Below, piece by piece: positions 43,941 through 52,949 of a stretch of 64,000 bases of DNA. The stretch comes from DATMER01 sp963741305 (GTDB taxonomy: Bacteria; Acidobacteriota; Thermoanaerobaculia; Multivoradales; UBA5704). The stretch is from assembly GCA_963741305.1 (NCBI GenBank), contig CAVUHL010000003.1:4154001-4218000 (forward strand). Direction: 5' to 3'. A program made the position numbers and the translations under genes. Each line of letters opens with the position of its first letter. Position 1 is the first letter of the stretch. The notes under the pieces are model-generated. The model made no database searches and was not told the origin of the DNA. It was given only the letters and a program-made list of their open reading frames with translations.

Positions 43941-45727
43941 CACGCGGCGAGCGCCTGGCCCTCGCCGGCATCCTCCTGCTCGCAGCGGGCATCCGACTGT
44001 GGGGGCTGTTCCACGACCTCCCCTTCTCCTACTTCGGCGACGAGCTCCATTTCATGAAGAGGTCGATGTCCCTGGGCACGGGAGACCTGAACCCGCACTG
44101 GTTCCACAAGCCGGGGCTGTTCATGTACCTCTGGCTGCTCGTCTACGGCCTCTATTTCCTGGCCGGGATGGCGGTAGGGCGGTTCGAATCCACGGCGGAG
44201 TTCGGAGCCCACTTCCTGACCTCGCAGGGACCGTTCCTGCTCCTGGGCCGGCTGGTCGTGTTCGCCTGCGGCGTGGCCACGGTCTGGATCGTGTACCGCA
44301 TCGGCAGGCGCGTATTCGAAAACCAGCGTGATAGCGAGCGGGCAGGCCTGGCCGCGGCCCTCGTGGCGGCGGTGGCCGCACCCATGGTCGCCTCCTCCCA
44401 GCACATGAAGACCGACGTGCCTGGCGGCATGATGATCGCGCTGTCGGTCCTGGTTTATCTCCGCACACGCGACGACCTGCGCTGGCGCCCCCTGATCCTA
44501 GCCGCGCTGCTCGCGGGCGCCGCCATGGGGACGCACTACTACGGCATCGTGCTCGTCCCGGCGTACGTGGCGATGGAGCTCCGGAACGGCCTGAGCCGTC
44601 GATTGCCCTGGAGGACGGTCCTCCTGCGCGGTGCGCTGGTGCCGGCTCTGTTCGTGGCGGGGTTCTTCATCACCTCGCCGTACAACTTCCTCGATCCCAC
44701 CTGGCCGCGGCAGAACTTCGCGCACCTCAAGAGCACCTTCTTCCCCGAACCGGAGCAGGTCCTCTTCGAGGCCGACAGCAAGACCGCGTACAAGCCCGGC
44801 AGCTCGGAAGCCCTGGGAGGAGCCACGCTGGACTTCTTCCAGGTCCTGGCCTCGCAGAAAGGGATGAGCCTGCCGCTCACGGTGCTCGCGCTGCTCGGTC
44901 TGGGCGCGGCACTCGCGCGGCGTGAGACCCGCTGGTACGCCGTGCTCGTGAGCATCCCGCTCCTGGCCTACTTCGCGGCGGCGATCACGGTTGCGGCCTA
45001 CCACGTGCAGCCGCGGCACCTGAACGCGATGTACCCGCTGCTCGCGACACTGGTCTGGCCCGGCGCACTACTGCTCGGACGCCGGAAAGGCATCGCCCTC
45101 GTACTCCTCGCCCTGGCCTGCATCCCGACCCTGGTCGAGGCCTCCACCCGCAACCTGGAGATCAACCGCCAGGACAGCCGGCTGGTCTCCTACCGCTGGA
45201 TCGTCGAGAACCTGCCGAAGGACGAGCTCACCCTGCTCGACGACTACGGTCCGCTCCTCCAGCCGGACGTGCGCTCCGTGGCGAGGCAACAGGCGCTGCT
45301 CAAGACCATCCCGAAGGGACCGTTCACGCAGCACCAGGGCAAGAGGCTGCAGCTCCTGCAACGCTACCCGGCCGAGGAGGGGCTGAACATCGTCGAGCTG
45401 GGCCATCCCTGGTGGCTGCAGCGCGAGAAACCGGACGCCGAGCTGCGGAGCAATCCTGTCGACCTCGACATGGGAAACCCGCTGTTCACCAGGCTGCCGA
45501 AGACGGTCGGCGAATACCGCGCCGAGGGGATCCGCTTCGTGGTCACCAACAGTGAGGCGCGGAGCAAGTACTTCGGAAACAGGGCTAAATGGGGGGAGGG
45601 CTTCCCCTCCTTCATCCGCTTCTACCGCGGCCTGGAGGGCGAGCGGCTGTTGCGCACCTTCGACCCCGCGGACTGGGGAGGCAAAGGGCCGGTGATCTCG
45701 ATCTACGATCTCAGGGAGAGAGAATGA
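43937..45727 (+). CDS. GT39-type membrane glycosyltransferase
   Basis: 596 residues with about ten membrane helices followed by a soluble C-terminal domain from about 400. The catalytic acidic pair of this group is in YFGDELHFMKRS (about 35), and TKTDVPGG-like MKTDVPGGMMIAL follows in the fourth loop. Family members move sugars from polyprenyl phosphate to proteins or glycans outside the membrane. Both gene ends overlap neighbours by ATGA. With the flippase and the sulfotransferase it fits synthesis of a modified surface glycan. Confidence 0.87.
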   Translation: MTRGERLALAGILLLAAGIRLWGLFHDLPFSYFGDELHFMKRSMSLGTGDLNPHWFHKPGLFMYLWLLVYGLYFLAGMAVGRFESTAEFGAHFLTSQGPFLLLGRLVVFACGVATVWIVYRIGRRVFENQRDSERAGLAAALVAAVAAPMVASSQHMKTDVPGGMMIALSVLVYLRTRDDLRWRPLILAALLAGAAMGTHYYGIVLVPAYVAMELRNGLSRRLPWRTVLLRGALVPALFVAGFFITSPYNFLDPTWPRQNFAHLKSTFFPEPEQVLFEADSKTAYKPGSSEALGGATLDFFQVLASQKGMSLPLTVLALLGLGAALARRETRWYAVLVSIPLLAYFAAAITVAAYHVQPRHLNAMYPLLATLVWPGALLLGRRKGIALVLLALACIPTLVEASTRNLEINRQDSRLVSYRWIVENLPKDELTLLDDYGPLLQPDVRSVARQQALLKTIPKGPFTQHQGKRLQLLQRYPAEEGLNIVELGHPWWLQREKPDAELRSNPVDLDMGNPLFTRLPKTVGEYRAEGIRFVVTNSEARSKYFGNRAKWGEGFPSFIRFYRGLEGERLLRTFDPADWGGKGPVISIYDLRERE

Positions 45728-46665
45728 TCAAGAACGGCGACGGCTTCGCCTTCATCGTCGGGCATCGCAAGAGCGGCAGCACCTGGCTCCTCAACCTGAT
45801 GAGCCTGCACCCGGACATCCGGGGACTGATGGAGACCAATCTGTTCCACATCGGCTGGAACGAGCCGGACCCGGTGCGGCGCACCAACCGCCTCTTCTCC
45901 CAGACTCCCTGGAGCGAAGGCGGGACGAAGGCGCTCCTCAAGCACCACCTGCTGAACCTGGCCGCGCCCGTCCTGAAGCACACGAAGCCCGCGCTGTCGC
46001 TCAAAAAGGAAGAGCGGCCCTCCACCCTGCCGGACCTGGGGCTTTTCGAGCAGGCCTCTCTGCGCCGAGAGCTGCGCCGCATGGCACCGCCCGAGGAGTA
46101 CGTCCACCGTTTCTTCCACTTCCTGAAAGACCGGCTGCAGCCGCGGAGCTACCTGCTGGAAAAGTCGCCGCGCAACGTCCAGAGGGTGGAGAGGATCCGG
46201 GAGATCTTTCCCAAGTCGAAGCTGATCGTGATCTACCGCGACGGCCGGGACGTGGTGACCTCGGACAAGTTCTTCACCCGCGACTACGGCGGCAAGCCTT
46301 TCGACTTCAGGGAGGCAACGCTGGATTGGCGGCAGGACATGGAGGCACATCTGAAGCACACCGACCGGGTCTTCACCTGCGCCTACGAGAAGCTGCTAGA
46401 GGACGGCACCACGGTGGCGAGGGAACTCTTCCAGTTCCTTGGCCTCCCCCATGAGGACCGCCTGATCCAGGACATGCTGGAGCGCTCCTCCTTCCGCTTC
46501 TACGCTGGCCGCGAGGCCGGCCAGGAGGACCGCAAGCGCTTCTACCGCAAGGGGATCGCCGGCGACTGGAAGAATCACTTCGGCGACGAGGAAAAGCGGA
46601 TCTTCAAAGAAGCCGCCGGCGACATGCTGGTCCAGCTCGGCTACGAAAAAGACCTTAGTTGGTAA
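45724..46665 (+). CDS. PAPS-dependent sulfotransferase
   Basis: 313 residues. The 5' phosphosulfate-binding loop is VGHRKSGSTWLLNLMSL near the start, and the 3' phosphate-binding motif is LIVIYRDGRDVVTSDKFF (about 160). A conserved end, FYRKGIAGDWKNHF (about 278), also fits. It transfers sulfate from PAPS to a hydroxyl or amine of its acceptor, most likely the glycan made by the preceding genes. It closes the coupled operon; its stop abuts the convergent secreted-protein gene with no gap. Confidence 0.9.
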   Translation: MIKNGDGFAFIVGHRKSGSTWLLNLMSLHPDIRGLMETNLFHIGWNEPDPVRRTNRLFSQTPWSEGGTKALLKHHLLNLAAPVLKHTKPALSLKKEERPSTLPDLGLFEQASLRRELRRMAPPEEYVHRFFHFLKDRLQPRSYLLEKSPRNVQRVERIREIFPKSKLIVIYRDGRDVVTSDKFFTRDYGGKPFDFREATLDWRQDMEAHLKHTDRVFTCAYEKLLEDGTTVARELFQFLGLPHEDRLIQDMLERSSFRFYAGREAGQEDRKRFYRKGIAGDWKNHFGDEEKRIFKEAAGDMLVQLGYEKDLSW

Positions 46666-47937
46666 TCATTTCAGAGGGCAGCCGGCCGCGTTCCAAGCCT
46701 GCAGCTCGGCGGCGAACGCGCGCATCGCCGTCTCGTCGCCGCTCTTCATGACCTCCCCCACCCGGGTGAGGACCTGCGTCCGGGTCATCGGGTACTCGAC
46801 CTTGAAGTGGGCGCTGTTGAGCATTGCCGCGCCCCCCTCCCTGGCCAGCGCCTTGACCGCGCCGAGGAGCCCTGCCTGGTCCGGGAACACGAAGGCCTCG
46901 CGCAGCGTCGTCTCTGCGATATCCCCGTATGCCGTCGTCGGCTGGAAGATGAACTTCAGCTTCTGGCTCGGAGGCAGCCCTGGATACTTCCACTGATCCT
47001 GGTCGCGGTGCCAGTACGCAGGCGTACAGCCGGTGGGAACCGGCAGGGGCAACCACATGGCGGCCATCACCCAGAGCATCGAGTCCGGGTTCTTCCCCCA
47101 TGGCTCGGAGACGAGCCGGACGGTGGTGGCCAGGTTGCCCAGCGGCACCTGAACCGGAAAGCGGTCTGCGTCCCAACTCGCTCCCGCCGAGCCGTCGACC
47201 TTGTTGAGGAGCTTGGGATGGGTGGGACTGACGTCGATGCGGTCGGGACCCTTGCTGCCGTCATCCCCCACGAAGATCACCAGCGCACCTGTGCGGCCGG
47301 ACCGGGCCGCGCCATGGTTGAAAGTGATCGCCTCGGTGATGCGCGTAGGCCCCGGTGTCCGGTCCTCTCCATACGCGAAGTCCAAGCCGTGGTAAACGAT
47401 CACCCGGGCGGCGGGGAGCCCGGGACCGCGGGTCACCACGAGCAGCCCGGCGCCGTCCAGATCGGTCAGGTTGCTGCCCGGATCTCCATCGGTGAGCGTA
47501 AAGGACAGTTTGCCCATCCCCTTGGCAATCACCGTGTCGGTCACATCCGCCATGTAGGCGATGTTGAGGACCTGCCCGTGGCTGGTGTCCGGCTGGAGCT
47601 CCGTGCCAAGGACCGTACCGGTCAAAGGAACCCCGTCGAGCTGAATCAACTGGTCGCGGTAGGGCGGCTCCGCGGGGATCCCGCAGACCCCTGTCTCCGC
47701 ATCCGGCGAGCATGGATGGTCGCGGCCAGCCCAATAGAGCAAAGCAAGCTCGACGGGCGCTGGGATGTCCACGGCGATTTTGCGCGGCTCCTTCTTCCAG
47801 CCCTGCAGCCCCACCCCTGCCTGCACCAGCGAAAGTCCTGGGCCTTCCAGGTCGTAGGCCAGAGACAGCGGTGTCGCGTGCAGAGTGGGCGTTCCAGCTC
47901 CGTAGGCCAACAACAAGAGGCATGTCAAATAACGCAT
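46666..47937 (-). CDS. Secreted protein, unknown function
   Basis: 423 residues. The ATG at 47935-47937 has GGAGGG six bases before it and gives a signal peptide (LTCLLLLAYGAGTPTLHA). The body is beta-rich: VELALLYWAGRDHPCSPDAE, DLDGAGLLVVTRGPG, ITFNHGAARSGRTGALVIF. The pattern slightly recalls DUF3344-type surface proteins, but this is weak and I do not assign a family. A C-terminal region (about 340-423) is helical. It abuts the sulfotransferase gene convergently. Confidence 0.65.
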   Translation of the reverse strand: MRYLTCLLLLAYGAGTPTLHATPLSLAYDLEGPGLSLVQAGVGLQGWKKEPRKIAVDIPAPVELALLYWAGRDHPCSPDAETGVCGIPAEPPYRDQLIQLDGVPLTGTVLGTELQPDTSHGQVLNIAYMADVTDTVIAKGMGKLSFTLTDGDPGSNLTDLDGAGLLVVTRGPGLPAARVIVYHGLDFAYGEDRTPGPTRITEAITFNHGAARSGRTGALVIFVGDDGSKGPDRIDVSPTHPKLLNKVDGSAGASWDADRFPVQVPLGNLATTVRLVSEPWGKNPDSMLWVMAAMWLPLPVPTGCTPAYWHRDQDQWKYPGLPPSQKLKFIFQPTTAYGDIAETTLREAFVFPDQAGLLGAVKALAREGGAAMLNSAHFKVEYPMTRTQVLTRVGEVMKSGDETAMRAFAAELQAWNAAGCPLK

Positions 47938-47988
47938 AGTTCCCTCCAACAACTCTACGAGAGAGCGGAGGCAAGATTCATGCCTTAC

Positions 47989-48027
47989 GGAAAAACGAAA
48001 CAGCCGCCGGGGTTCCCGGCGGCTGTT
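47989..48027 (-). terminator. Rho-independent terminator after DUF5060 protein gene
   Basis: AACAGCCGCCGGG at 47999-48011 pairs with CCCGGCGGCTGTT at 48015-48027 over three bases. On the minus strand the hairpin is followed by TTTCGTTTTT, 25 bases after the stop of the DUF5060 gene. Confidence 0.88.
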
Positions 48028-48051
48028 CAGTAGCTCGAACAGGAGCGAGGG

Positions 48052-49554
48052 TTACTTGCGGATGTAGAGCACCCAGTCGCCGCTGGCAGGCGCCGTGAAG
48101 TTGCGCGCCACGCCGCCGCTGACCGTGGTAGGCGCCTTGAAAACGCCGGTTCGCGGGTCATACCACTGCACCGTCAGGGTGCCGGTGGCCTTGGTCAGAT
48201 CGATGCTGGCCGTCCCGCCGTTATAGAGGTAGAACACGTAAGCGCTGCCGGCCTGGGCAAGCCCGTAGGCCGCGCCAGACCTGACCAGCGAATCCGCCGG
48301 GTCCATGAGGTGCCAGTTGGGAACCTGCTTGGTGAACGTCACCAGGTGCTTCAGGTAGGAACCGGTACCCACGCCGGCCGCGCCGCCGGTGAACGCTCCC
48401 CAGGCGCGCTGGCGGTGGACGGTATCCTCCTGGCCAAGCCCGTGCTCCTCCTGGATGATGGGCTTGGCCGCCATGAGCCGGTGGTCGAGCGTGCTCTTGT
48501 GAACCGTCTGATGGCTCACCGAGTTACCCGCCTGGATGTCCATGTAGTCGGCCCAGGAAGCGGTCGGGAAGGAGAACTTCCCCTGCGTGCCGTGCACGGT
48601 CGCGAGGCGCGCCCAGGGGTTGTTCGCGTGCAGGTAATTCGTGTGGTTGGCGACCTCGGTGGCCGACCAGCCCTCCTGCCACTCCAGGGCAATCACGAAC
48701 ATCGTGTTGACGTAGGCCGACTGCCGGGCCATCGCATACTTGACCAGCCGCTGGCGGTCGGCATCCGGCAGATCACCGAAGCCGGAGTCGTCAGCGAAGA
48801 ACCACATGTGGGCGACCACGCCCGCGTCCCGCATCTTGACCACCCACTGGTCGTATGTCCGCCAGCGGGCCAGATCGAACCGGGTCTTGTTGTTGGACGT
48901 GGCCGTGCCGACCCAGGGGGTGGTGGAGACGCTGCTGTAATCCCCCTTGTTGGCATAGTAGACGTTGATTTTGTTGAGGCTCATCCCCAGATGCCTGGAG
49001 AGCATCGCCTGGCGGTTCGATTCCGTCAGCTTCTCCGAAAACATCGTGTGGCTGAACTTGAGCGGGCTTGAAGCGGCGGAATCAAGGAACTTGCCGGTAA
49101 GGAAGACGGGGACGCCCTCCTGATACATCAGCGTGCGCGGACGCGCGGGGTTCTCCACCACCGGACCCCGGCCGAAGACGCCGGTAAGCTTACCGGAGAC
49201 CGCTACCGTGCCGGAGAGGGCGTTCAGGCCAGGCACGTTGCTGCTGGTCGTCCAGCGCCAGGTGCCGATCTCGTCCGTGTAGATGCGGACCTTCCAGACA
49301 TTGCCGATGGCGCCGCCCGCGCCGTTGCCGTCGAAGAATCCAGGAACCGTGTACTTGCGTCCCGAGGGCGCGGTGACCGCGGCGGTGAAGTTGTAATCGA
49401 AAGGGTTTGGGGAGCCGGAGCTCGCGTTGTAGGAAGCGGCGGAGGTCAGAGCGACCTCGGCGGTTCCGTAGCAGGGGACGGCGGCGACTTGGGCCGCGCT
49501 CGCGAGGGCGAGAACCCCCACCAGGAAGACCGTCGAAAGAACTCTCTTGGCCAT
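48052..49554 (-). CDS. DUF5060 / glycoside-hydrolase-like secreted protein
   Basis: 500 residues. A signal peptide (VFLVGVLALASAAQVAAV) is followed by a DUF5060-type beta domain (about 28-115: FTAAVTAPSGRKYTVPGFFD, VRIYTDEIGTWRWTTSSNVP), a TIM-barrel-like region of DUF4038 type (GVPVFLTGKFLDSAAS, SLNKINVYYANKGDY, FVIALEWQEGWSATEV, PIIQEEHGLG) and a small C-terminal beta domain (GTLTVQWYDPRTGVF). The pattern fits glycan hydrolases; IALEWQEGW and IIQEEHG may carry the acid residues. The ATG at 49552-49554 gives the signal peptide; AGGA stands before it. Confidence 0.8.
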   Translation of the reverse strand: MAKRVLSTVFLVGVLALASAAQVAAVPCYGTAEVALTSAASYNASSGSPNPFDYNFTAAVTAPSGRKYTVPGFFDGNGAGGAIGNVWKVRIYTDEIGTWRWTTSSNVPGLNALSGTVAVSGKLTGVFGRGPVVENPARPRTLMYQEGVPVFLTGKFLDSAASSPLKFSHTMFSEKLTESNRQAMLSRHLGMSLNKINVYYANKGDYSSVSTTPWVGTATSNNKTRFDLARWRTYDQWVVKMRDAGVVAHMWFFADDSGFGDLPDADRQRLVKYAMARQSAYVNTMFVIALEWQEGWSATEVANHTNYLHANNPWARLATVHGTQGKFSFPTASWADYMDIQAGNSVSHQTVHKSTLDHRLMAAKPIIQEEHGLGQEDTVHRQRAWGAFTGGAAGVGTGSYLKHLVTFTKQVPNWHLMDPADSLVRSGAAYGLAQAGSAYVFYLYNGGTASIDLTKATGTLTVQWYDPRTGVFKAPTTVSGGVARNFTAPASGDWVLYIRK

Positions 49555-49756
49555 GCGTCGTGATCCTCTACGATAGCGCTGGCGCGCGGATTGACGAAAC
49601 CCCGAAGCAAGCACACCCGCTTACATCTAAGGCCGGCCGCACCGTAACATTCGAAAGTCGGCCTGTGCAAGGAAATTTCTGCAATCTATACAGATTCGTC
49701 GATTTCCTCGTGTCTCGCTTAACAACAGCGGGATGCCGGCCGAATTCCGGACGTTC

Positions 49757-50740
49757 TTACAATAGACCCTCCTGCCGATACCATTCGGCGGTCCTCCGCA
49801 GCCCTTCGTCGATGCCGACGCGGGGCTGATAGCCCAGATCCCTCCTGGCCTTATCGATCCGGAACGCCCGGTTCTGGCGGTACCAGTCGACCCGGCGCGG
49901 GAAGATGGGCGGATTGATGCCGAACGGCTTGCACGCCTTCTCGACGATGTGACCGACCACGACCACCGGCCACACCGGGTAATGCGGAACCTTGACGTCG
50001 ACCCCGAGCGCCTTTCCCACACGGCGCACCAGGTCTTCGATCTCGATGTACTGCTCGTCGGCGATGAGGTAGGCCTCGCCGTCGCCCTTGCCATCCTCCA
50101 TCGCCAGGATGAAGGCATCGATGAGGTTGTCGATGTAGAGGGGGTGATAGAGGGTCCTGCCATTGCCGAACATCGGGAAGGTGCCTCCGGCGACGCGCTT
50201 GAAGATCAGGTAGAAGCGCTCGGGGTCGCCCGGTCCATAGATGGCGGCGGGACGGAGGGTGGTGGTGCTGAGGCCGCGCTCGAAGAACTCGCGGGCCAGG
50301 GGCTCGGCCTCCCACTTGGTGCGCTGATAGTAGTCCGCGGGCCGGATCGGAGCGTCCTCGCCGGCCGGCGGATGGTCGACGTTCCCATGCACGCCGCAGG
50401 TGCTGCAGTAGATGACCTTGCGCACGCCCGCGTCGAGCGCCGCCTGAAGCACGTTGCGGGTGCCCTCGACGTTGACCTCGTAGTAGTGCCGCTCGGGTAC
50501 GTCCATCTCGCGGAACGCGGCGGCCACGTGATGAACCACCTCGGCCCCCTCGACCGCCCGGCGGACGACGTCCATGTCGGTAACGCTGCCCAGGATGACC
50601 TCGGCGCCCCACTCGCGGATCTCCTGCGTCTTCAACCCTTCCTTATAGTCCAGGGCCACGACCTGGTGGCCCATCTGGATCAGGCGGTGGACCAGGGCCT
50701 TGCCGGTGAACCCGGTACCACCCGTAACCAGGACCTTCAT
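49757..50740 (-). CDS. NAD-dependent sugar/steroid epimerase-dehydratase
   Basis: 327 residues, extended short-chain dehydrogenase. The nucleotide loop is VTGGTGFTGKALVHRL (7-13); the catalytic set is CSTCGVHG (Ser) and DYYQRTKWEAEPL (YxxxK). LRPAAIYGPGDPERF is conserved in 3-beta-HSD and sugar epimerases. The substrate is not clear; nucleotide sugar or 3-hydroxysteroid-like lipids are options. It is the last of four minus-strand genes joined by four-base overlaps. Confidence 0.88.
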   Translation of the reverse strand: MKVLVTGGTGFTGKALVHRLIQMGHQVVALDYKEGLKTQEIREWGAEVILGSVTDMDVVRRAVEGAEVVHHVAAAFREMDVPERHYYEVNVEGTRNVLQAALDAGVRKVIYCSTCGVHGNVDHPPAGEDAPIRPADYYQRTKWEAEPLAREFFERGLSTTTLRPAAIYGPGDPERFYLIFKRVAGGTFPMFGNGRTLYHPLYIDNLIDAFILAMEDGKGDGEAYLIADEQYIEIEDLVRRVGKALGVDVKVPHYPVWPVVVVGHIVEKACKPFGINPPIFPRRVDWYRQNRAFRIDKARRDLGYQPRVGIDEGLRRTAEWYRQEGLL

Positions 50741-51489
50741 TCCTTCTCCCTCTCCTCTCGTTCCATGCGCAGCACGATGGGCGATCCCAGCCAGCGCGTC
50801 AGGCCCAGCGCAGAGCTCACCCGCTCGCTCAACCGCGAGAACCGGCCGCTCTTCAGCGTCCGGTGCACCACCATCGGCAGAAAGAACTGGCGGCGCTCGG
50901 CCGGACGTCCGAAACCGTGGCGGGCCGCCTCGGCGGCGACCTCGCCCGGCTTGAAGATGTGAAAAGTACGCGTGTTCCCCTCGATGGCCTTCTTCCAGGG
51001 GAAGAGCGGCCCGTAGAGCTGGTTGAAGCTGCGGGAATCCGAGAAGTCCAGGATTACCGCGTGGGATGCCACCCGGCAGAGCTCGGCGACCAGCTCATGC
51101 CAGCGCTCGACGTGGGCCAGCAGCCGCAGTGAAACCACTACGTCGAAGCTCCGGTCCGGGTAAGGCAGGTCCAGCAGGTCGCAGGCGCGGAACTCGAACG
51201 ATCCCGGCGGCAGGGCGCGATCCAGCCGCTCCCGGCAAACCTCCTCGCTGCCCACCACCGTCACCCGGAAGCCGCGCTCTACCAGGGCCGGTGCGATTTG
51301 GGCATGGCCGCCGCCCACGTCGAGCACCTTCGCTCCGGGCCAGGGCGCCAGAAGGTCGAGCACAGCCGCGCTCTGGATCTCGAGAAAATACCGGCCGACC
51401 TCGCCGCTGAAGCGGCGCGCGTACCCCTCGGAGGAGGTCTCGACATCTGGAGTCTCTTGGATCGGAAGGCTCATGACAGCCGTGATCAC
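50737..51489 (-). CDS. SAM-dependent methyltransferase
   Basis: 250 residues, class I methyltransferase. Motif I is AKVLDVGGGHAQIAPALVER; DLPYPDRSFDVVVSLRLLAH is motif IV/post-I. The GTG at 51487-51489 overlaps the upstream stop (GTGA) and has AGGGGGAG just before it; an ATG five codons later is an alternative. Its stop overlaps the epimerase start (ATGA). It probably methylates the product of the epimerase or oxidase in the same unit. Confidence 0.82.
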   Translation of the reverse strand: MITAVMSLPIQETPDVETSSEGYARRFSGEVGRYFLEIQSAAVLDLLAPWPGAKVLDVGGGHAQIAPALVERGFRVTVVGSEEVCRERLDRALPPGSFEFRACDLLDLPYPDRSFDVVVSLRLLAHVERWHELVAELCRVASHAVILDFSDSRSFNQLYGPLFPWKKAIEGNTRTFHIFKPGEVAAEAARHGFGRPAERRQFFLPMVVHRTLKSGRFSRLSERVSSALGLTRWLGSPIVLRMEREEREKE

Positions 51490-52949
51490 CGACTCCCCCT
51501 ACCCGCCGCACGCAATTCAGGCCGCCCCCGCCCCGCCGACCAGCCCAACGAAGTGCACAGCCGCGCAGCCACCGTCCCCTCGGGATAGATGCCCCAGTCG
51601 GCACGCCTGAGCAGCAGATCCTCGAGATGCACCACGGACTGCCGCTCGACGATTCCCCGCATGTGGTCACGGGCGGCCTCCCGGTCACGAGCGGCCAGAT
51701 TCAGGAAGTCGTCGAGCGCGAGCGGCGGGTCCGCCTCCGGGCGGCCGATCCAACCCGGCGCCGGCAGGTGCTCGAAGAGCCGCCTGAGCGTCGTCTCCGC
51801 AACCGCCCGCGCCGTGGTCAGCTTCACTCCCGAAACGCTGAAGAGCCCTTGCGGTCCCCCTTTGCCCCCATGATCATGGATGACCGGGCGCCCGGCCGGT
51901 ACGGTCGAGCCTTCAGCCTCCGCCGGCAGCCAGCCATGGCAGACCCGCATGACGTCGGAGGCACGCACGTCCCAGCCGGGCACGGCTGCGTTAAGGGCGG
52001 CCAGGAAATCCTCGATGGAAGCCTCGTCCGGGGGCGCTCCCGGGCCTGAGCCGCCTGGCGAAGCGGCGTAGGACGTACCGGCAAGCACCCGTCCCTTCCA
52101 GGGAAGCAGGAACCAGGTCTGAGCCTTCTTCCCCCGCCCCGCCACCGACACAGCCATGGAAGCCGGTGGCTCGCGGTCCAGGAGGATGTTGAACGCGAGC
52201 AGCGGGCGGAACAGCTCCGGCAGGTCACGGTCGAACCGGCCCGCGAGCTCGCGGCTCCAGGGGCCGGCGCAGTTCACCACGATACGGCCACGCAGCTCCA
52301 GGCTCTCTCCTGTCTCCCGATCCACGGCTTGGATCCCGGTAATCCGGCCCGCGTCCATGCTGATGCCGACAGCCTCGGTGTAGTTGAGCGTCTGCGCTCC
52401 ACACCGGTGCGCCCAGCGGAGAACCTCGACGAGGACCCGATGGGAGTCGGGCATGACGGCGTCATACCAGAGCGCCCCTCCCAGAAGGCCCGCCTGGTCT
52501 ACCGCCGGAAACAGCCGGACGGCCTCCGCGGCATCGACGACCCGCCCCTCGTCGCGCCGTGAGAGCGCCTTGTCGAGGGCGAGCGCCAGATGGAATGCGG
52601 CCGGCCGCCGGAGCCACCCGCCGCGCGGAGGATCGTACAGGGGCATCAAGCAAGGGAGCGGCTCGACGAGGTCCGGAAAGTGCTGCAGGAACCAATGGCG
52701 CTCCGCGACCGACTCGCGATACCGGGAGAGGTCCAGGCTCTGGAGATAGCGCAGGCCACCGTGGACGATCCGCAGGCTGTTCCAAGAGGTAGCCCCCCCG
52801 AAGTCATCGCGCTCCACGAGCAACACCGAGAGCCCCCGGCGCGCCGCCTCCAGGGTCAGCATGGCCCCGTAGAACCCGCCACCGACGACGAGCAGGTCGT
52901 AGGAAGCCGCGGCGGCGCCGCGTGGGTCGCGAGCGAGAGATACGGTCAT
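51486..52949 (-). CDS. GlpD-like FAD-dependent oxidoreductase
   Basis: 487 residues. The FAD-binding loop is LLVVGGGFYGAMLTLEAARR near the N-terminus; SWNSLRIVHGGLRYLQ matches the glycerol-3-phosphate dehydrogenase family, as do IVVNCAGPWSREL and FSVSGVKLTTARAVAETTL. It may oxidise glycerol-3-phosphate or a related alcohol, passing electrons to quinone. The C-terminal ~110 residues are shorter than the usual GlpD cap domain. It overlaps both neighbours by four bases. Confidence 0.85.
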   Translation of the reverse strand: MTVSLARDPRGAAAASYDLLVVGGGFYGAMLTLEAARRGLSVLLVERDDFGGATSWNSLRIVHGGLRYLQSLDLSRYRESVAERHWFLQHFPDLVEPLPCLMPLYDPPRGGWLRRPAAFHLALALDKALSRRDEGRVVDAAEAVRLFPAVDQAGLLGGALWYDAVMPDSHRVLVEVLRWAHRCGAQTLNYTEAVGISMDAGRITGIQAVDRETGESLELRGRIVVNCAGPWSRELAGRFDRDLPELFRPLLAFNILLDREPPASMAVSVAGRGKKAQTWFLLPWKGRVLAGTSYAASPGGSGPGAPPDEASIEDFLAALNAAVPGWDVRASDVMRVCHGWLPAEAEGSTVPAGRPVIHDHGGKGGPQGLFSVSGVKLTTARAVAETTLRRLFEHLPAPGWIGRPEADPPLALDDFLNLAARDREAARDHMRGIVERQSVVHLEDLLLRRADWGIYPEGTVAARLCTSLGWSAGRGRPELRAAGRGSR

